Origin: Paralvinella palmiformis
Lineage: Eukaryota > Annelida > Polychaeta > Terebellida > Alvinellidae
NCBI GenBank assembly: GCA_025642065.1
Contig: JAODUP010000404.1
Location: forward strand, 416,735 to 480,734
Direction of reading: 5' to 3'
DNA length: 64,000 nucleotides
The position numbers and the translations under genes were made by a program. This document shows positions 21,391 to 33,600 of this stretch, in pieces. The notes under the pieces were generated by a model. The model was not told the DNA's origin. It saw nothing but the letters and a program-made list of their open reading frames with translations, and made no database searches. Numbering within the stretch: position 1 is the first letter of the stretch; each line of letters opens with the position of its first letter.

Positions 21391-21453
<63 letters not shown>
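21391..21453. repeat. (TA)n microsatellite
   Basis: More than 30 perfect TA units. Units 2-4 have only GTGATGTATATACATGG or nothing here, so the array grew within this copy of block C. Confidence 0.95.
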
Positions 21454-21456
<3 letters not shown>

Positions 21457-22420
21457 GGATTATTAGTCAAGATATTTCTATGGAAAATGGCTTAAATAGA
21501 TATGAAGAGTGATTAGTGTATAGTGGTAAAACTTGGAATCCTATTTATTTTAGGGATTGATAAAAATACCAGGCTAATGAACATATTCAATCTTGGAATA
21601 TTTGCTATCCTATCACTAACAGACTCTGAATCCGAGATCATACATCACAGAAGCATCATCAATTTGTCTCTCGTTTGATGACTGCCAGTCCAGACTTCAA
21701 TACCAATAATATCCACAATAAAGGAAGATGGATGTCAATAAATCTTATGTATATATATGCCTTTGGAGAAGGATAAAAGCCAGTTCAGGACGAGATCAAT
21801 GATGAACATTTTGAGGAACATAAAAAGGTATCTTTGTTGTAGATAGGGAAACATTTTGTATATGTTATGAATGAACATTAGGACAAAAGTACAGAATGTT
21901 ATCATTTATGACGTGGATGGAAAATAACCACGACAATTTAAAATGATCGATTGCATAAAAGGAAATTTACGTAGAATGGTATTTATAATAGGAGTGGAAA
22001 GGGCGAAAAATAGATCCAAGCACAAGCCAGATACAAGTTAACCTCCTCATATATTGAGAGTGCTAAGTCAGTGATATTATTTAAATGTCATGAATCAAAT
22101 GGATTTGAGAAAGACCATTTCAGTGCCACATACCTGTGAAATAATCTACATATAGTTTGATAGCCACTAAGAGTTTGTACGTTTTCTGCTGCAGCTTAGA
22201 TTTCGAAACCAGATACTTGACAGTTCATACAAAGATGTTGACTAACATACACAAATGTAGCATGAACTTCTTATATCAGTAATTGTATAGTAACCCATTA
22301 AGCTAAAGAAAGCTAGCATCTCGATCGCAGCTTTTAACGAACGTTGACTGTTATTCTGAAAATCATAGCCAACTGGAGAATAATATATGCAAAAAATACA
22401 TAGTAACATTGAAAAGTCAG

Positions 22421-22423
<3 letters not shown>

Positions 22424-22466
<43 letters not shown>
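22424..22466. repeat. (TA)n at block C/family A junction
   Basis: The same junction in unit 2 also carries (TA)n (38600-38656). Confidence 0.95.
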
Positions 22467-23026
<560 letters not shown>

Positions 23027-23035
<9 letters not shown>

Positions 23036-23102
23036 CACACGCACACACGCACACATATGTATATATACACACACGCGCGCACATACACACACACACACAC
23101 AC

Positions 23103-23130
<28 letters not shown>
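23027..23130. repeat. (CA)n-(CATA)n compound microsatellite
   Basis: Lies at the end of segment P; the equivalent position carries (CA)n at 45091-45171 and 58519-58552. Confidence 0.93.
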
Positions 23131-23137
<7 letters not shown>

Positions 23138-23164
23138 TAAACATTCATACACACGCACATACAT

Positions 23165-23648
23165 ATCAAATTTCTCTTCTTTTGAAGCAACATTGAAATA
23201 TTGTTGAAACGGAAATCATGGGTCATGCAAATAAATCGAGAAAAACGTGTTACCTTAATACAACCAAACATATTATGGTTAATGATTAATTAAAAAGTGC
23301 GCTTTAAGTGTTTTATCCCAACAACGCATCATTTTCGGTTCATATCTCCACCAGTCAGTGTTTTGCTCCGTGTTGTCTGTCCTTCCACTATTCTATAAAT
23401 TTATGACATTAACCAAAAGTAAGAAGCCATCGAGGGAATACACGAACTATTTATAAATATATCTTATGACTTGAATTGCGTATGTAGTTATCCTTCGATA
23501 TGGATACAAAACAACGAACATAAAACAATAACAAAATTACATTATTTATAGTCAATCTATCTTCTTATCGATTATTTTATAAATATACGTCTATTATTCA
23601 ATTTGATTTAAAATATATGTTACATAGAGTCGTTGGTTACGTATCTTA
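23165..23648 (+). repeat. Flank block E, copy 1
   Basis: Starts TCAAATTTCTCTTCTTTTGA and runs to ACGTATCTTA, where the LINE begins. Copies at 28430-28805 (no LINE), 45220-45685 and 58660-59128. Confidence 0.75.
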
Positions 23649-24352
23649 TCAATTAATCAATCAATTTCTTTATTTCAGACATCAATATTTGATACAAATA
23701 CGAGTCCATATTTAATAAATATATTGACAATTAAAAACTAAAATATGAAAAAAATAAAAAGGTGTAAAATGCGTTAAAATTACAGATGTATTACCACATT
23801 TCTCTGACTATACAATTCTTTGTGCCAAAGGCATTTCAGCTTTGAACTGTTGTACATGTCATAACTAACAAGACACATTAAAATACTGTTACGTGAGGAC
23901 TACGTTTGAGGCTAAACACATGTCTTCTATAGATAGCACTAAAATTTAGAAATCCTGCATCTCATATTAAAACCCATTATAATTCTGAAAGCATTATTAT
24001 ACGCCAAAGTCATGGAAAGGCTGGCCGTCCCCTTATACTAAGACCAAAGGGTACATAAATATATATTTGTGCTTTACAAATGCAGAGCAAAAATTTAATT
24101 TACGTATTAACACATTACTACGTCCGTACAACATTCTTTCTTTAGATTTCATATCCAATTCATCATTCAAGGCATTGTTGTCTAGCAAATTATTTGCACG
24201 TTTACCACTTTTGAGAGTATCAAAAAACATAAACTTAGATTTACTCCTATTAAAATATCATTAACTTTACCAAATGTTAATCACAAATTAAACAATGTTT
24301 AAAGACCCTTAGCAGATGGCGCAAACAGCACCAAGTCCTCTGAATACATAAG
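23649..24352 (-). pseudogene. APE-type LINE, 3' part only
   Basis: Minus-strand LINE whose 3' end (AATAAAG, then a TTGATTGATTAATTGA tail) abuts block E at 23649. The minus frame 24230-24033 encodes LYGRSNVLIRKLNFCS, typical of the region after the polymerase in jockey/RTE-like elements. Similarity to the longer copies at 45686 and 59129 stops at 24352 near the YSDD motif. The upstream RT is absent here. Confidence 0.65.
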
Positions 24353-24760
24353 ATGCTGTTGGGTTGAGTCGTGTTATATCGCTGCTATTAGTATTAATCT
24401 GAATTTATTCTGATTTATGCTGATATTATTCACACATTATTCATACTGTGTATTAATATTTTATTTCTCCATTTTAGGTTTAATCTTTCTTGGCCGTAGT
24501 GTTCGACACAAAGCCTGGTTTTGTTTTAATCATAGTTTCTTCTTTTTTATATTTAGATTATCCTCTTTTGGATTATTTTAGAAATTTTCTTTTTTCTTTT
24601 CATTTTTCTCTAATTTTACCGGTAATTAATTATACTTACAATTAAATATTTTTTTAAAAATCAGTTTGGAGTTAATTGTTGCTTGAATGAAAGTATAACA
24701 CCTGTGCCAGCGCCTTAACTATCTTTATAAAACACACACACACGCACGCACGCACACACA
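24353..24760. other. Unannotated T-rich DNA and (CA)n
   Basis: Runs from the LINE break to the next family A piece; includes (AC)n at about 24731-24772. No gene recognised. Confidence 0.5.
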
Positions 24761-25166
24761 CACACACACGCACTAATGACAATATTTTAGTCTCTGCCAT
24801 TTTTCTGGATTCGATATAATATCTCTATTAATTGATAGAACATGCTGTGCAGATAATGAAAGCAAAAGAATTGAACATCCTGCGGACATGTCAATGGGTA
24901 TTAAGCTGCTGGCAGATATTTCCCATATTGTGAGTAATTAGGTTACATTCATACAGGAAAATTGTTGAATGTTTGCCCATTATAATCTCGATGTTTACAT
25001 CCGTTGTTGTCGACTATAGGTCAAATATATCAAGCGAATAGGGACTTTAAGTTATATCCCATCATACCTAACTGCATATTCTTAGGGACCCTACGGTAGG
25101 CGAAGGTGAGCGTTCACTGAGTGATGAACGGAAACATATGACGATTAGCTGTTAGGTTCGAGTAAA
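24760..25166 (+). mobile_element. Family A, Q segment left half, unit 1
   Basis: Aligns with 38660-39160 of unit 2 and ends at TTAGGTTCGAGTAAAT, exactly where the CR1/L2 LINE enters. The right half resumes near 28195. Confidence 0.65.
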
Positions 25167-28100
25167 TAATAATAATGTATATTTAATAAAGCGCCCTTAC
25201 TAGCAGGAGCCATTCAAAGGCAATGTACAAATAATATGTAATATAACAATACCCTAAATAATATGTCTGTAAAAACCCTGTAATGATTTAAAAGATAATA
25301 ATTATTTATCTGTGAAAGCGACCTTAAATAGATTGTGTTTTTAGAAGAGATTTAAACTTTTCAAGAGACCACGCATTGCTAATATCTGCCGGCAACCTAT
25401 TCCACAAAGTGGGGGCTGCAACACTAAACGCACAATCACCATATGACTTTAGCAGGGACACTGGCACCTGCAATAGTATCTGATTGGATGATTTGAGTTT
25501 TCGGGATGACTTTCTAATGGAAACCAGTTCACACAGGTATTCTGGCGCCATATCATTAATAGATTTATAAGTTATTAACAGAATCTTGAAATGGATACCC
25601 TGTTTAACAGGTAACCAATGTAGTTTTTGAAGAATTGGGGTGATATGATCATACAGGGAGTTACAATAGTCTATACGAGATGTAACAAAGGCATGAACTA
25701 CAGGTACAAGTGCTTCTTGTGTCAAGCATGCTTTTAAACAGTGGATGTTCTTAAGATGGTAGTAGGCAGCTCGGCATACGGATGTGACATGTTCATGCAT
25801 GTTAATACATTGGTAAAACATAACCCTAGATTTTTTACTGACCCATTAGGGGTAATCGAAGATGTACCCATCTGTAATTCTGGTGTCTTTAGGGATTTAA
25901 CACAATGTGGTGAAAACAATTATATATTAATTGCTTTATAATCATTTAGTCTTAGAAGATTTTGAGTCATCCATAGCCGAATATCGGCAATACAATGTTC
26001 TAAATTCTTCAAGGAAGAGGAGAAATTTAACTCATTGTCAGGATCCAGCGATATATACAGCTGTGTGTCATCAGCCTGGGGATACTCCCCGAACTACAAG
26101 CAAGCAAGCATACAAATGATATTTAACCCCATATCGCTGCGCAATGATCCCAAGAGGACGGGTATACATTGTGAAAACCAGAGGGCCAAGAACTGAACCC
26201 TGTGGTACGCCAGATAACAAAAACTGAATGTCAGATAAAATACCATGAACAGACATCATAATATCATTTTTCACCCTAACCAAGACTGTTTCACTGCTGT
26301 GACCACTTTTATAGGCAGATTGTAGTGGTTCATTAAGGTTATTATTGATTAAATATTTGTTCAGATGGAAAGCAACTGCCTTTTCTATAACTTTAGATAA
26401 AAATGTAAGATTTGAAACAGGTCTGTAATTGTTTAGAATCTTACAGTCCATAGTGTTTTTTTATTAATGGTTTTACAAGGGCAGCTTTCATGGATCTTGG
26501 GAAAACACCCATAAATAATGGTTTATTAACTATATTTGTAATTGTGTTTATCAGAACATCGAGGTAATTTTTCACAAGCCATGTAGACATAGGGTTAACT
26601 GCACAGAAAGCATTAGATGACTTTTTCAGCAACTGTCTGATATCAGTCTCTGCAAAAGCTTCAAATGTATCCATAATGGATATGCAGAACTCTTCTACCA
26701 ATGGCTTACCCTGTGATAAGATGCTGGACTGGATTCCACTATATATATTTAATATTTTTTGACAGAAGAAGTTATTAAAACAATGGGCCATATCTTTATC
26801 TGGGCTAATATTATTTGGAAGGACAGTTTGACTTTTATGTAATACTTTATTCACAACACTGAAAACAGTCCTTTGATTTCCCTTTGCATGGGTATTTTAA
26901 CAAGAACTGGTCCTGATCCACAGCCTCTCACGGTATCTTCTGTGTCTCTTTGTAGCCTGTATGTTCATATTGTACCATGGACGCATTGGTCTGCTTGGCA
27001 TTTCCTTTGTTCTTAAAGATGTATGTTCATCTACAATGTCTCTCAATGTATTATCATAGAGATCCACCAGATGATCCACATCACCCGGTCGATCCAATAC
27101 CAGAGAAGAGACTCGCAGATCAGCAAGAAAAGCCTCCTTGTCAATTGACTTATATCTTCTATATGAAATAACTTTAGCTGAAACAGATTGTTTCTGTAAA
27201 GATACATTAATCTTAACAAGGAAATAATCAGACAGCATGGAAGACACAAACACACCCTTGATAAGATATAAGATGTGACCATGTCTGTGTGTTCTTTCTT
27301 GGACATGCTGCCTGAGATTGGCAGATCTAAGAATGTCAGCCAGCTGTTTGATATTTGCAATCCTCTGGCAATCCCAATGTATACTGAAATCACCTAAAAC
27401 CAACAGATGGCCACTGTTGGTAGCAAGAGAGTCAACAAATCCCGGAAATTCCTTGAATAAATCTGCTGCTTTCAGGCCATTTTTCTTAGTGGGGTGTAAT
27501 CGGTAGAAAATAGATACACGAACACTTATCCCCCCAGATACAAAAGTCAGTTGGTAATTTTCAAAAGACTTAGCCTGACAACGCCAATGGGTTTCACACT
27601 TCAAAGAATCACGGAAAATAATGCCGACTCCCCCTACCTTTCTCGTGAATCCGAGCTGCATGATGGAATGAATGGAGTCACATCACCAACAATTACCAGT
27701 CAGCCAAGTCTCTGTAATGACAAGAACATCAAGATCCATTTCCTTGATAACATCAGATATTTTATCAGATTGATTACAGATCGGCTGACAATTTATAAGA
27801 CCAATATTTACATGTTGTACAGCTGTGCCATTATATGGTGTTATTGGCACAGTGATCAAATTATTTGCATCAAAACCAATCTGCTTTGGATATTTTCCAC
27901 TACGTGGGCGCATCGCTAAACGAATGGTATTACCACCATAGGGTCGTAAGGCAAGCAGTGATATCTAGTATAATTCATTATAATTATAGAAATAAAATAA
28001 GTGAAAATTAAAACATACACAAGCAAAAACCGAGTTTGGGCGATAATATAGGGCGTCAAATGAGCAGTTAAAAAGAAAATACAAGAAATATAAAATAACT

Positions 28101-28195
28101 AAATATAATCACTTTATATTAATAAAACATTTAATCTATATTACATAATATTCAAAATATACCAGTTTCACTGGTATAACTTATCTTAATAGCTG
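25167..28195 (-). pseudogene. CR1/L2-type LINE, near full-length, dead
   Basis: About 3.0 kb, minus strand, inserted in family A. From 5': leader (28195 to about 27960); APE endonuclease (27913-27683, with GLINCQ and ITETW; then 27661-26897); linker (26854-26441); reverse transcriptase (26451-26071) with YRPVSNL, SAYKSGHSSET and GVPQGSVLGP; C-terminal part (25821-25324) with SRIDYCNSL, LHWLPV and LWNRLP; 3' UTR and (ATT)n tail at 25167. Lesions: endonuclease GDFN reads GDFS (residue 93 of the 254-aa frame) and SDH reads SDY (144-146); the RT lacks motif A and the YADD is destroyed after YA; about 27 residues are missing between CNSL and YDHITP. The clade call rests on these motifs. Confidence 0.85.
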
Positions 28196-28430
28196 AACTA
28201 TCCGAGAAATATTCCGGTCCCATTACATCGAGAGCCCAGTAATAATCCCTTGTTAAGTTTTACTATTTTGTTTGGTTTAGCTAAATCAATTCACTACTTC
28301 CATATGTAGGTAGTGTACATCTTATCTTGAGTTCAAGAAACTGTTATGTTGGTTGACTCGCCTATAAAAGGACTAACATTTCTCTCCGGTTAGATAATAA
28401 CTTGCGATGTCAGAGCTGGCTGATGTCTAC
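28195..28430 (+). mobile_element. Family A, Q segment right half, unit 1
   Basis: Resumes with CCAGTAATAATCCC and continues through GTAGGTAGTGTAC and CCTATAAAAGG (a TATA-like box) to the E block. Confidence 0.6.
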
Positions 28431-28805
28431 GTACTACCGTAATACACCCAAGATATTATGGTTTATGATTGATTTATGCAATTTTAATGTTTTATCCGAA
28501 CAACGCATTCGTTTCGGGTAATATGTCCACCAGTCAGTGTGTTGTTTCGTTTTGTCTGTCCCTCCACAATTCTATAAATGTATGACATTAACCAAAAATA
28601 AGCAGCCATCGAGGGAATAAACGAACTATTTATAAATCTATCTTATGACTTGTATTGCAAATCTAGTTATCCTTCGATATGGATACAAAACAACGAACAT
28701 AAAACGAAAAAAAAACACATTATTTATTGTCAATCTATCTTCTTAACAATTATTTTGTAAATATGCGAATATCATTCAATTTGATTTACCTGGAGTCATT
28801 TGTTA
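28430..28805 (+). repeat. Flank block E, copy 2 (LINE-free site)
   Basis: Matches the other E copies but passes from ACGTATCTTA directly to ATATTTATTTCG without the 1.7-kb LINE present in units 3 and 4. It is the empty-site reference for that insertion. Confidence 0.75.
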
Positions 28806-29633
28806 CGTATCTTAATATTTATTTCGAAATAAAACTATAACTGAATAGTCAGTATAATCCATTAACTGAGAAACAAAACAGAAAATTACCAAAAGAGATA
28901 AATCTTGTAGATTTTTTGAGATATGATAATATTCGTTAATTACATATGATTAATTTGATGATATCCGTTTGATGACGACATCACACAAGAACGTTCGAGA
29001 CTGAGATCATTTTAAATTCAAACTAAAATCTATTATAATTATAACTAATAAAGAGTTGATGATGGAAAGTGATCAGTCGTAAACAATACGACCTTCTAAC
29101 AAGATGATAACTGTCTTAACATTCAGTGAGTGCTTTGTTTAATGTTGACGTTGATTATACCTGAGATGTGTGGTTATGATGAAATCCCATAAGGACAACA
29201 CTGAGATCAATCACAAAATAACTAAAACCCACGAAGGAAACTTTTGAATATTTGAAACTCAGAAATCTCAGATTTAGCTGTAGAAGTCTATTTTTCACGA
29301 AAAAGGGAAGTCTGGACTTAATGTGCAATAGAAGGCTACTGAGAAAGAATAAATAACGTCAGTTTGGACTTGAGTTAGTATAGAAGACTACTGGATAAAA
29401 TAAGGGAAGTTAGGTGAAGACATTACGAGTTTTTATTTAAAGTCATCATTTAAAGTACGACGCGATGTTCTTTGGTTCTAGTATCGTATGGATTTCATTA
29501 TGGCGTCTCTTAGCATAACAAACAGTTTATTTTCTTAGAATAACGTTATATTTTGTTTGTTGGGGAGTGTGTGTCTCTGGGCTCGGGTATGTAGGCAATC
29601 AAGATGAAAATTGTAGCGACCATCTGAATTATG

Positions 29634-29640
<7 letters not shown>
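28806..29640 (+). repeat. Post-LINE flank and D block, unit 1
   Basis: From ATAACTGAATAGTCAG to the D block (about 29440-29630), whose core GATGTTCTTTGGTTCTAGTA, then TCGTATGGATTTCATTATGG, is the best conserved part across units (40080, 47840, 61265). It ends at an (ATT)n run. Confidence 0.7.

Positions 29641-29678
<38 letters not shown>
29634..29678. repeat. (ATT)n microsatellite at D block end
   Basis: The same site holds (ATT)n at 48004-48029 and 61432-61482. Confidence 0.93.
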
Positions 29679-29679
29679 T

Positions 29680-30330
29680 TGTAGGGTACCAATTTTTAAA
29701 AGAATTCATTAGACAGACACTTCATTATTATATTTTATAAACAAGATATCAGAGGGCACATAATTTTGTTAAAATGTATTGACTCGGTAAACATTTAGAA
29801 AATGATTAGATAAGATGTTTATCTTCAGCTGATGTTTAAATGTGCTTGCTGATAAAGTATCTGATAGATACTCTAACCCATCACAATTGATCAAGAAACA
29901 TCGTGGCTTAGAGTGCACATTGCTATTTTTTGGTTTCTTTAGAGTACTGTATAGTTAAGGATAGTAAGACCTAGTTTGAGATTAGTCTATGGAAGGAAAC
30001 GGCTTTGCTGCGATCAGGTAAAAATTACTATATCTGGTTTAATACAATTATAGCGATAACAAATTCTACAGTTGAATCTATGAAAGAACGTTTCGTGGTC
30101 CAACTCATACAAAATCGTTGATAAATCTCGCCTGATCAATATTATCATATGACAGTAATCATGTGACTTGGTTATGTCACTCTGTAATTTGTAAGAGGAT
30201 GGTTTATATCGTAAGTATTTCTCAGCGCGTGCATTTATGTGTTTCAAGGAAATATGTATACAGCAAATGCTCTCCTGTTGAGCACTGACAATTTTCCTAT
30301 CCAAAACAAAGGATATGAATCTAGAGTTTA
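29680..30330. other. Unannotated DNA
   Basis: A minus-strand frame at 30304-30014 (96 codons) has no domain I recognise. Neither coding nor repeat origin can be shown. Confidence 0.4.
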
Positions 30331-30332
30331 CC

Positions 30333-31190
30333 TTTTAATAGAATACTTATGTGAACACTGATTTAAAAGCATTCAGAATGGGACTAGTCTGCATTGAGAC
30401 ATCGCTGATGTCTGTTATTCTTGGAAGCAATTTATATATAAGCCGATTCAGAAGCCATAAAGGACGAAGGCCTAGCTCACATGATTCGTGTCACTTTCAA
30501 TGTCTTACTTCCTGTCTTACTTCCTGTTGTGGCTGGATGCTACCAGGATATAACTGGGTTCAAATATCAGCGTGTTTCATTCATTCACTTCACTTCATAA
30601 CATATTAGCCTACTCATTTGGGCACAGACATGGCCGTAAAATATCAAATGTCCTGTTGTTGCTGATTGGAATCCACAAGCCTCGAGATTACAGAATTGTT
30701 GTAGTCCGTACATTTTAAATTATGTTTGGAGATTAATTTATAATTGACTGTTTAATGGAATACTTATGTGCAATGATTTAGATGCATTAATAATGTGACT
30801 AGTTTGCAAAGAGGCATCTCTGATGTCTGTTAGTAATAGAAGCAGTTTATTTATGCACTGGTTCAGAATTCATATAGGATGTGAGCCTCGCTCGTATGAT
30901 TCATGAAACATTCAATACCATAGATCTTACTTCATGTTGTGACTGGGTGCTACCATGATATAACTGGTAGAACGATTGGCCAAGAACCTCCACAACAACC
31001 TGAGTTCAAATCTCGGCTTGCTTCATTTTTCACCTCATCTCATTATCTATTAACCTACCCCTTTAGCTTAACTTACCCACAGAGATGGCCGCAAAGCATC
31101 AAGAATGTTGTTATGGTTGAAATCCAACAGCTACGAGATTACAGAATTATGGTAGTTCGTATATTGTGAACTATGTTTGGGGTCAAGGTT
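30333..31190 (+). repeat. Tandem duplicate of a SINE-bearing segment
   Basis: Two diverged copies, 30333-30735 and 30751-31190, period about 418 bases, sharing GAATACTTATGTG, CTGATGTCTGTTA and GAGATTACAGAATT. The second contains a tRNA-like head: TGGTAGAACGATTGG as A-box (30964-30978) and GAGTTCAAATCTCGG as B-box (31003-31017), followed by a SINE-like tail. The first has lost about 36 bases between AACTGG and GTTCAAAT, which removes the A-box. Confidence 0.6.
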
Positions 31191-31655
31191 GTCAAGGAAG
31201 TCACTGAATTGTTCAGAAAACTCATCAAGGTGTATATTGTCCGGTAAATGAAGTGTGTGTCATTTGCCTCACATATGGTTGTCATGTTAAAGATACATTT
31301 TTAGCATTTCCCCGAGAAGTGAAGAACTTTCGTTTGCATAATATATTGTTATGTTCAGATCATTTTTAAAATATCTAATCACCTAAAGTTATTTTATGTT
31401 TAGCGCCATCTTCGTTACATCGCTCATTCTTGAGAGTATGTAGCTCTTCGCTGGATTAGGGAGCGTATGGTCTTTGTTCTCTTGACACGATTATCGATTA
31501 GGGCATGCAACAATTTATCACATATCGCAACCCAATCATCCATGTGTAAGTAGTTATTGATAGAATGGAGTTTATTTTAAAACTTATCATACACACCTGC
31601 CTTCTGAATTAGGTCAGGTTTTATTGAGATTCTCGTGAACTGCACCCCATACAGA
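31190..31655. other. Unannotated DNA
   Basis: No recognised element before the unit 1/unit 2 junction. Confidence 0.45.
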
Positions 31656-32089
31656 TCACGAGTAACTTTACCAAGGTAAGCCTAGATCTGTGACTAAGAT
31701 GTTTGAAATTATAATTTCCAACATAATAATATAAAGGTTGATAAAAGTCTGACTAATACACTCATTCTGGATAACATAAAACATTTCTAGTTTTCAAGCT
31801 TTCCATGTATCGAAAATTGCATAATATTATATGATCGATATATAATGTCCGTGTATGAACGTGTAGTTGTGTGTGTGCGTGTGTTATTTCCAATAGATGG
31901 CTCAATCGTTTAATACACATTTTTATTCACGTCCTTTGTTTATAAAAAAACATCTTCTGAAATGACAGTGACATTAAATCAAGGTTAAATATTTGGTACA
32001 GGATCCAGGAGGGTTTTGTATCGACACTGATATCCTTGTCAGACTGACGATTTCTCCTCCTCAGAATTATCATTTAGCTATAAAGCTTC

Positions 32090-32093
<4 letters not shown>

Positions 32094-32157
<64 letters not shown>

Positions 32158-32240
32158 AGAGAGAGAGAGAGAGAGAGAGAGTGAAATAAAGAGAGTATAT
32201 GTGAGTGTGTGTGTGTGTGTGTGGCGCGTGTGTATATGCG
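32094..32240. repeat. (TA)n-(GA)n-(GT)n compound microsatellite
   Basis: About 30 TA units, then 13 GA units to 32181, then GT-rich sequence with a GGCGCG island. In unit 1 the same place has (CG)n-(GT)n (16062-16101). Confidence 0.95.
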
Positions 32241-32833
32241 TGCGTGTGTGTGGTGGGGGGAGAGTGGGAGTCCATAAACATGAACTGGTGATATTTCCTT
32301 GATGATGATTTTCCCATAAAAAGTCTGTTGAAGCTTGGATACTGTGATTCTTTAATATAAAGTAAAAACCTAAAATGTATTACTGCAATACTAACCTTGG
32401 GGCAGCATTTTGATTTATATCACAATAACTTATTCTATAAATATGCCCCCCTAACCCCATTTATAGATAGGTTAAATGTTAATAAATTTAGACTTTCACT
32501 TTGACAATCCCTCTAACCATGTGCCTGTTAGTAATTTGCTTCACTCAATGAAAAAAACTATTGACATAAATGATTGCAATAAATCATGCATTTCGCCACA
32601 TATAATTTTGTGATATATTAATTGCAACTTATGTCAATATTAATTGCTAAATATATTTATGATGGAATGATAGCTATATTATAGTACTAACTGATCCGAC
32701 TATTCATATTTATCAGTTGTAAATAGACTAACTACATATGTTTAATTTATTCAAGGACGATGGCGTGCGATGATGTGGTTAATTGAGTAATTTTCTAATA
32801 CATGCAGTCATTTAGGTGACCAGTGATTTAATG

Positions 32834-33600
32834 TTAAAGGAACAATTCACCTTTCAAATAATACGACTTAAATGTCTAAAGCTCATAAAAGTAACGACAA
32901 ATCTCTCAGTACTAAAGACGAAATATACATGATGTCATAGATATAAGGAGATAATCCTAATTATTGGAATGTATCCATTATGACGTCTTCGAATGCCCGA
33001 TTGCAAGATAGGAAGAAGAAAAGTCACGTGTTCTGACGTCATCTGTCACAACTATTATATAATCATCTTGATCCAGATCAAGTTAGATGACAAATGCTCT
33101 GGCTGAGGCATCCTCATGACCTTACCTGCCCTCTTCCTTAACCAACTAACTACTAACTGCCGTATTCGTTGATTCATTAAAATAGATCTGACAGTTGAGT
33201 AGAAACTTCTACAACATAATCTTCTTGAGTAATTTCACTTTATAGCTTACTTTAGCGATTCCAGTAACATAAGAGACTGTTTGGACTAACTACACTGTAA
33301 TATTCGTGAACACCCATTTGTTCCTAAATTAGACGTTTGGCTGACTCCTATGTATGCTCTGATAAGCGGGCAATAGAAACAGCTTGTCTTATGTGACGTC
33401 ATATTTCAGGAGCATCCGGTTTGTGTTTGGATTAAATATGGCGGCGCTCATAGACGAATTATATTCGATTCACCATCTTTTTAAACTAAATTATTTAATA
33501 TGTAGTTGATTGTGTTAGTATTTTGACACCACCTAGAACATATCAGAATATACTTGCATTAGTCATGAAAATGTGAAATTAAGGTGAACTATTCCTTTAA
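32834..33600. mobile_element. TTAA-flanked MITE M2
   Basis: Ends TTAAAGGAACAATTCACC and GGTGAACTATTCCTTTAA are near-perfect inverted repeats with TTAA at both ends. Internal motifs: CACGTG (33025-33030) followed by TGACGTCA (33034-33041), and TGACGTCA (33394-33401), CATCCGG, then ATGGCGGCG at 33438. The ATG opens a 23-codon frame starting MAALIDELYSIH. The cluster resembles a compact TATA-less promoter with a YY1-type ATGGCGGC. Confidence 0.75.

Larger units (their letters stand above)
16100..22450 (+). repeat. Block C, copy 1
   Basis: Non-coding block of about 6.4 kb aligned along its whole length with 32190-38600, in the same orientation, with roughly one base in five or six different by eye. 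Partial copies are at 41.5-44.1, 51.7-56.6 and 63.8-64.0 kb. It contains MITE M1, a near-identical patch at 19503-19790, element B2 and two (TA)n arrays (21391-21453, 22424-22466). No intact gene was seen. Confidence 0.75.

Noticed and set aside
26897..27661. 254-codon frame as an intact host endonuclease gene
   Set aside because: It is the APE domain of the CR1/L2 LINE, with LINE sequence on both sides and catalytic residues changed.
30014..30304. 96-codon minus-strand gene
   Set aside because: No family recognised, no conserved neighbour and no repeat in other units; length alone is not enough.
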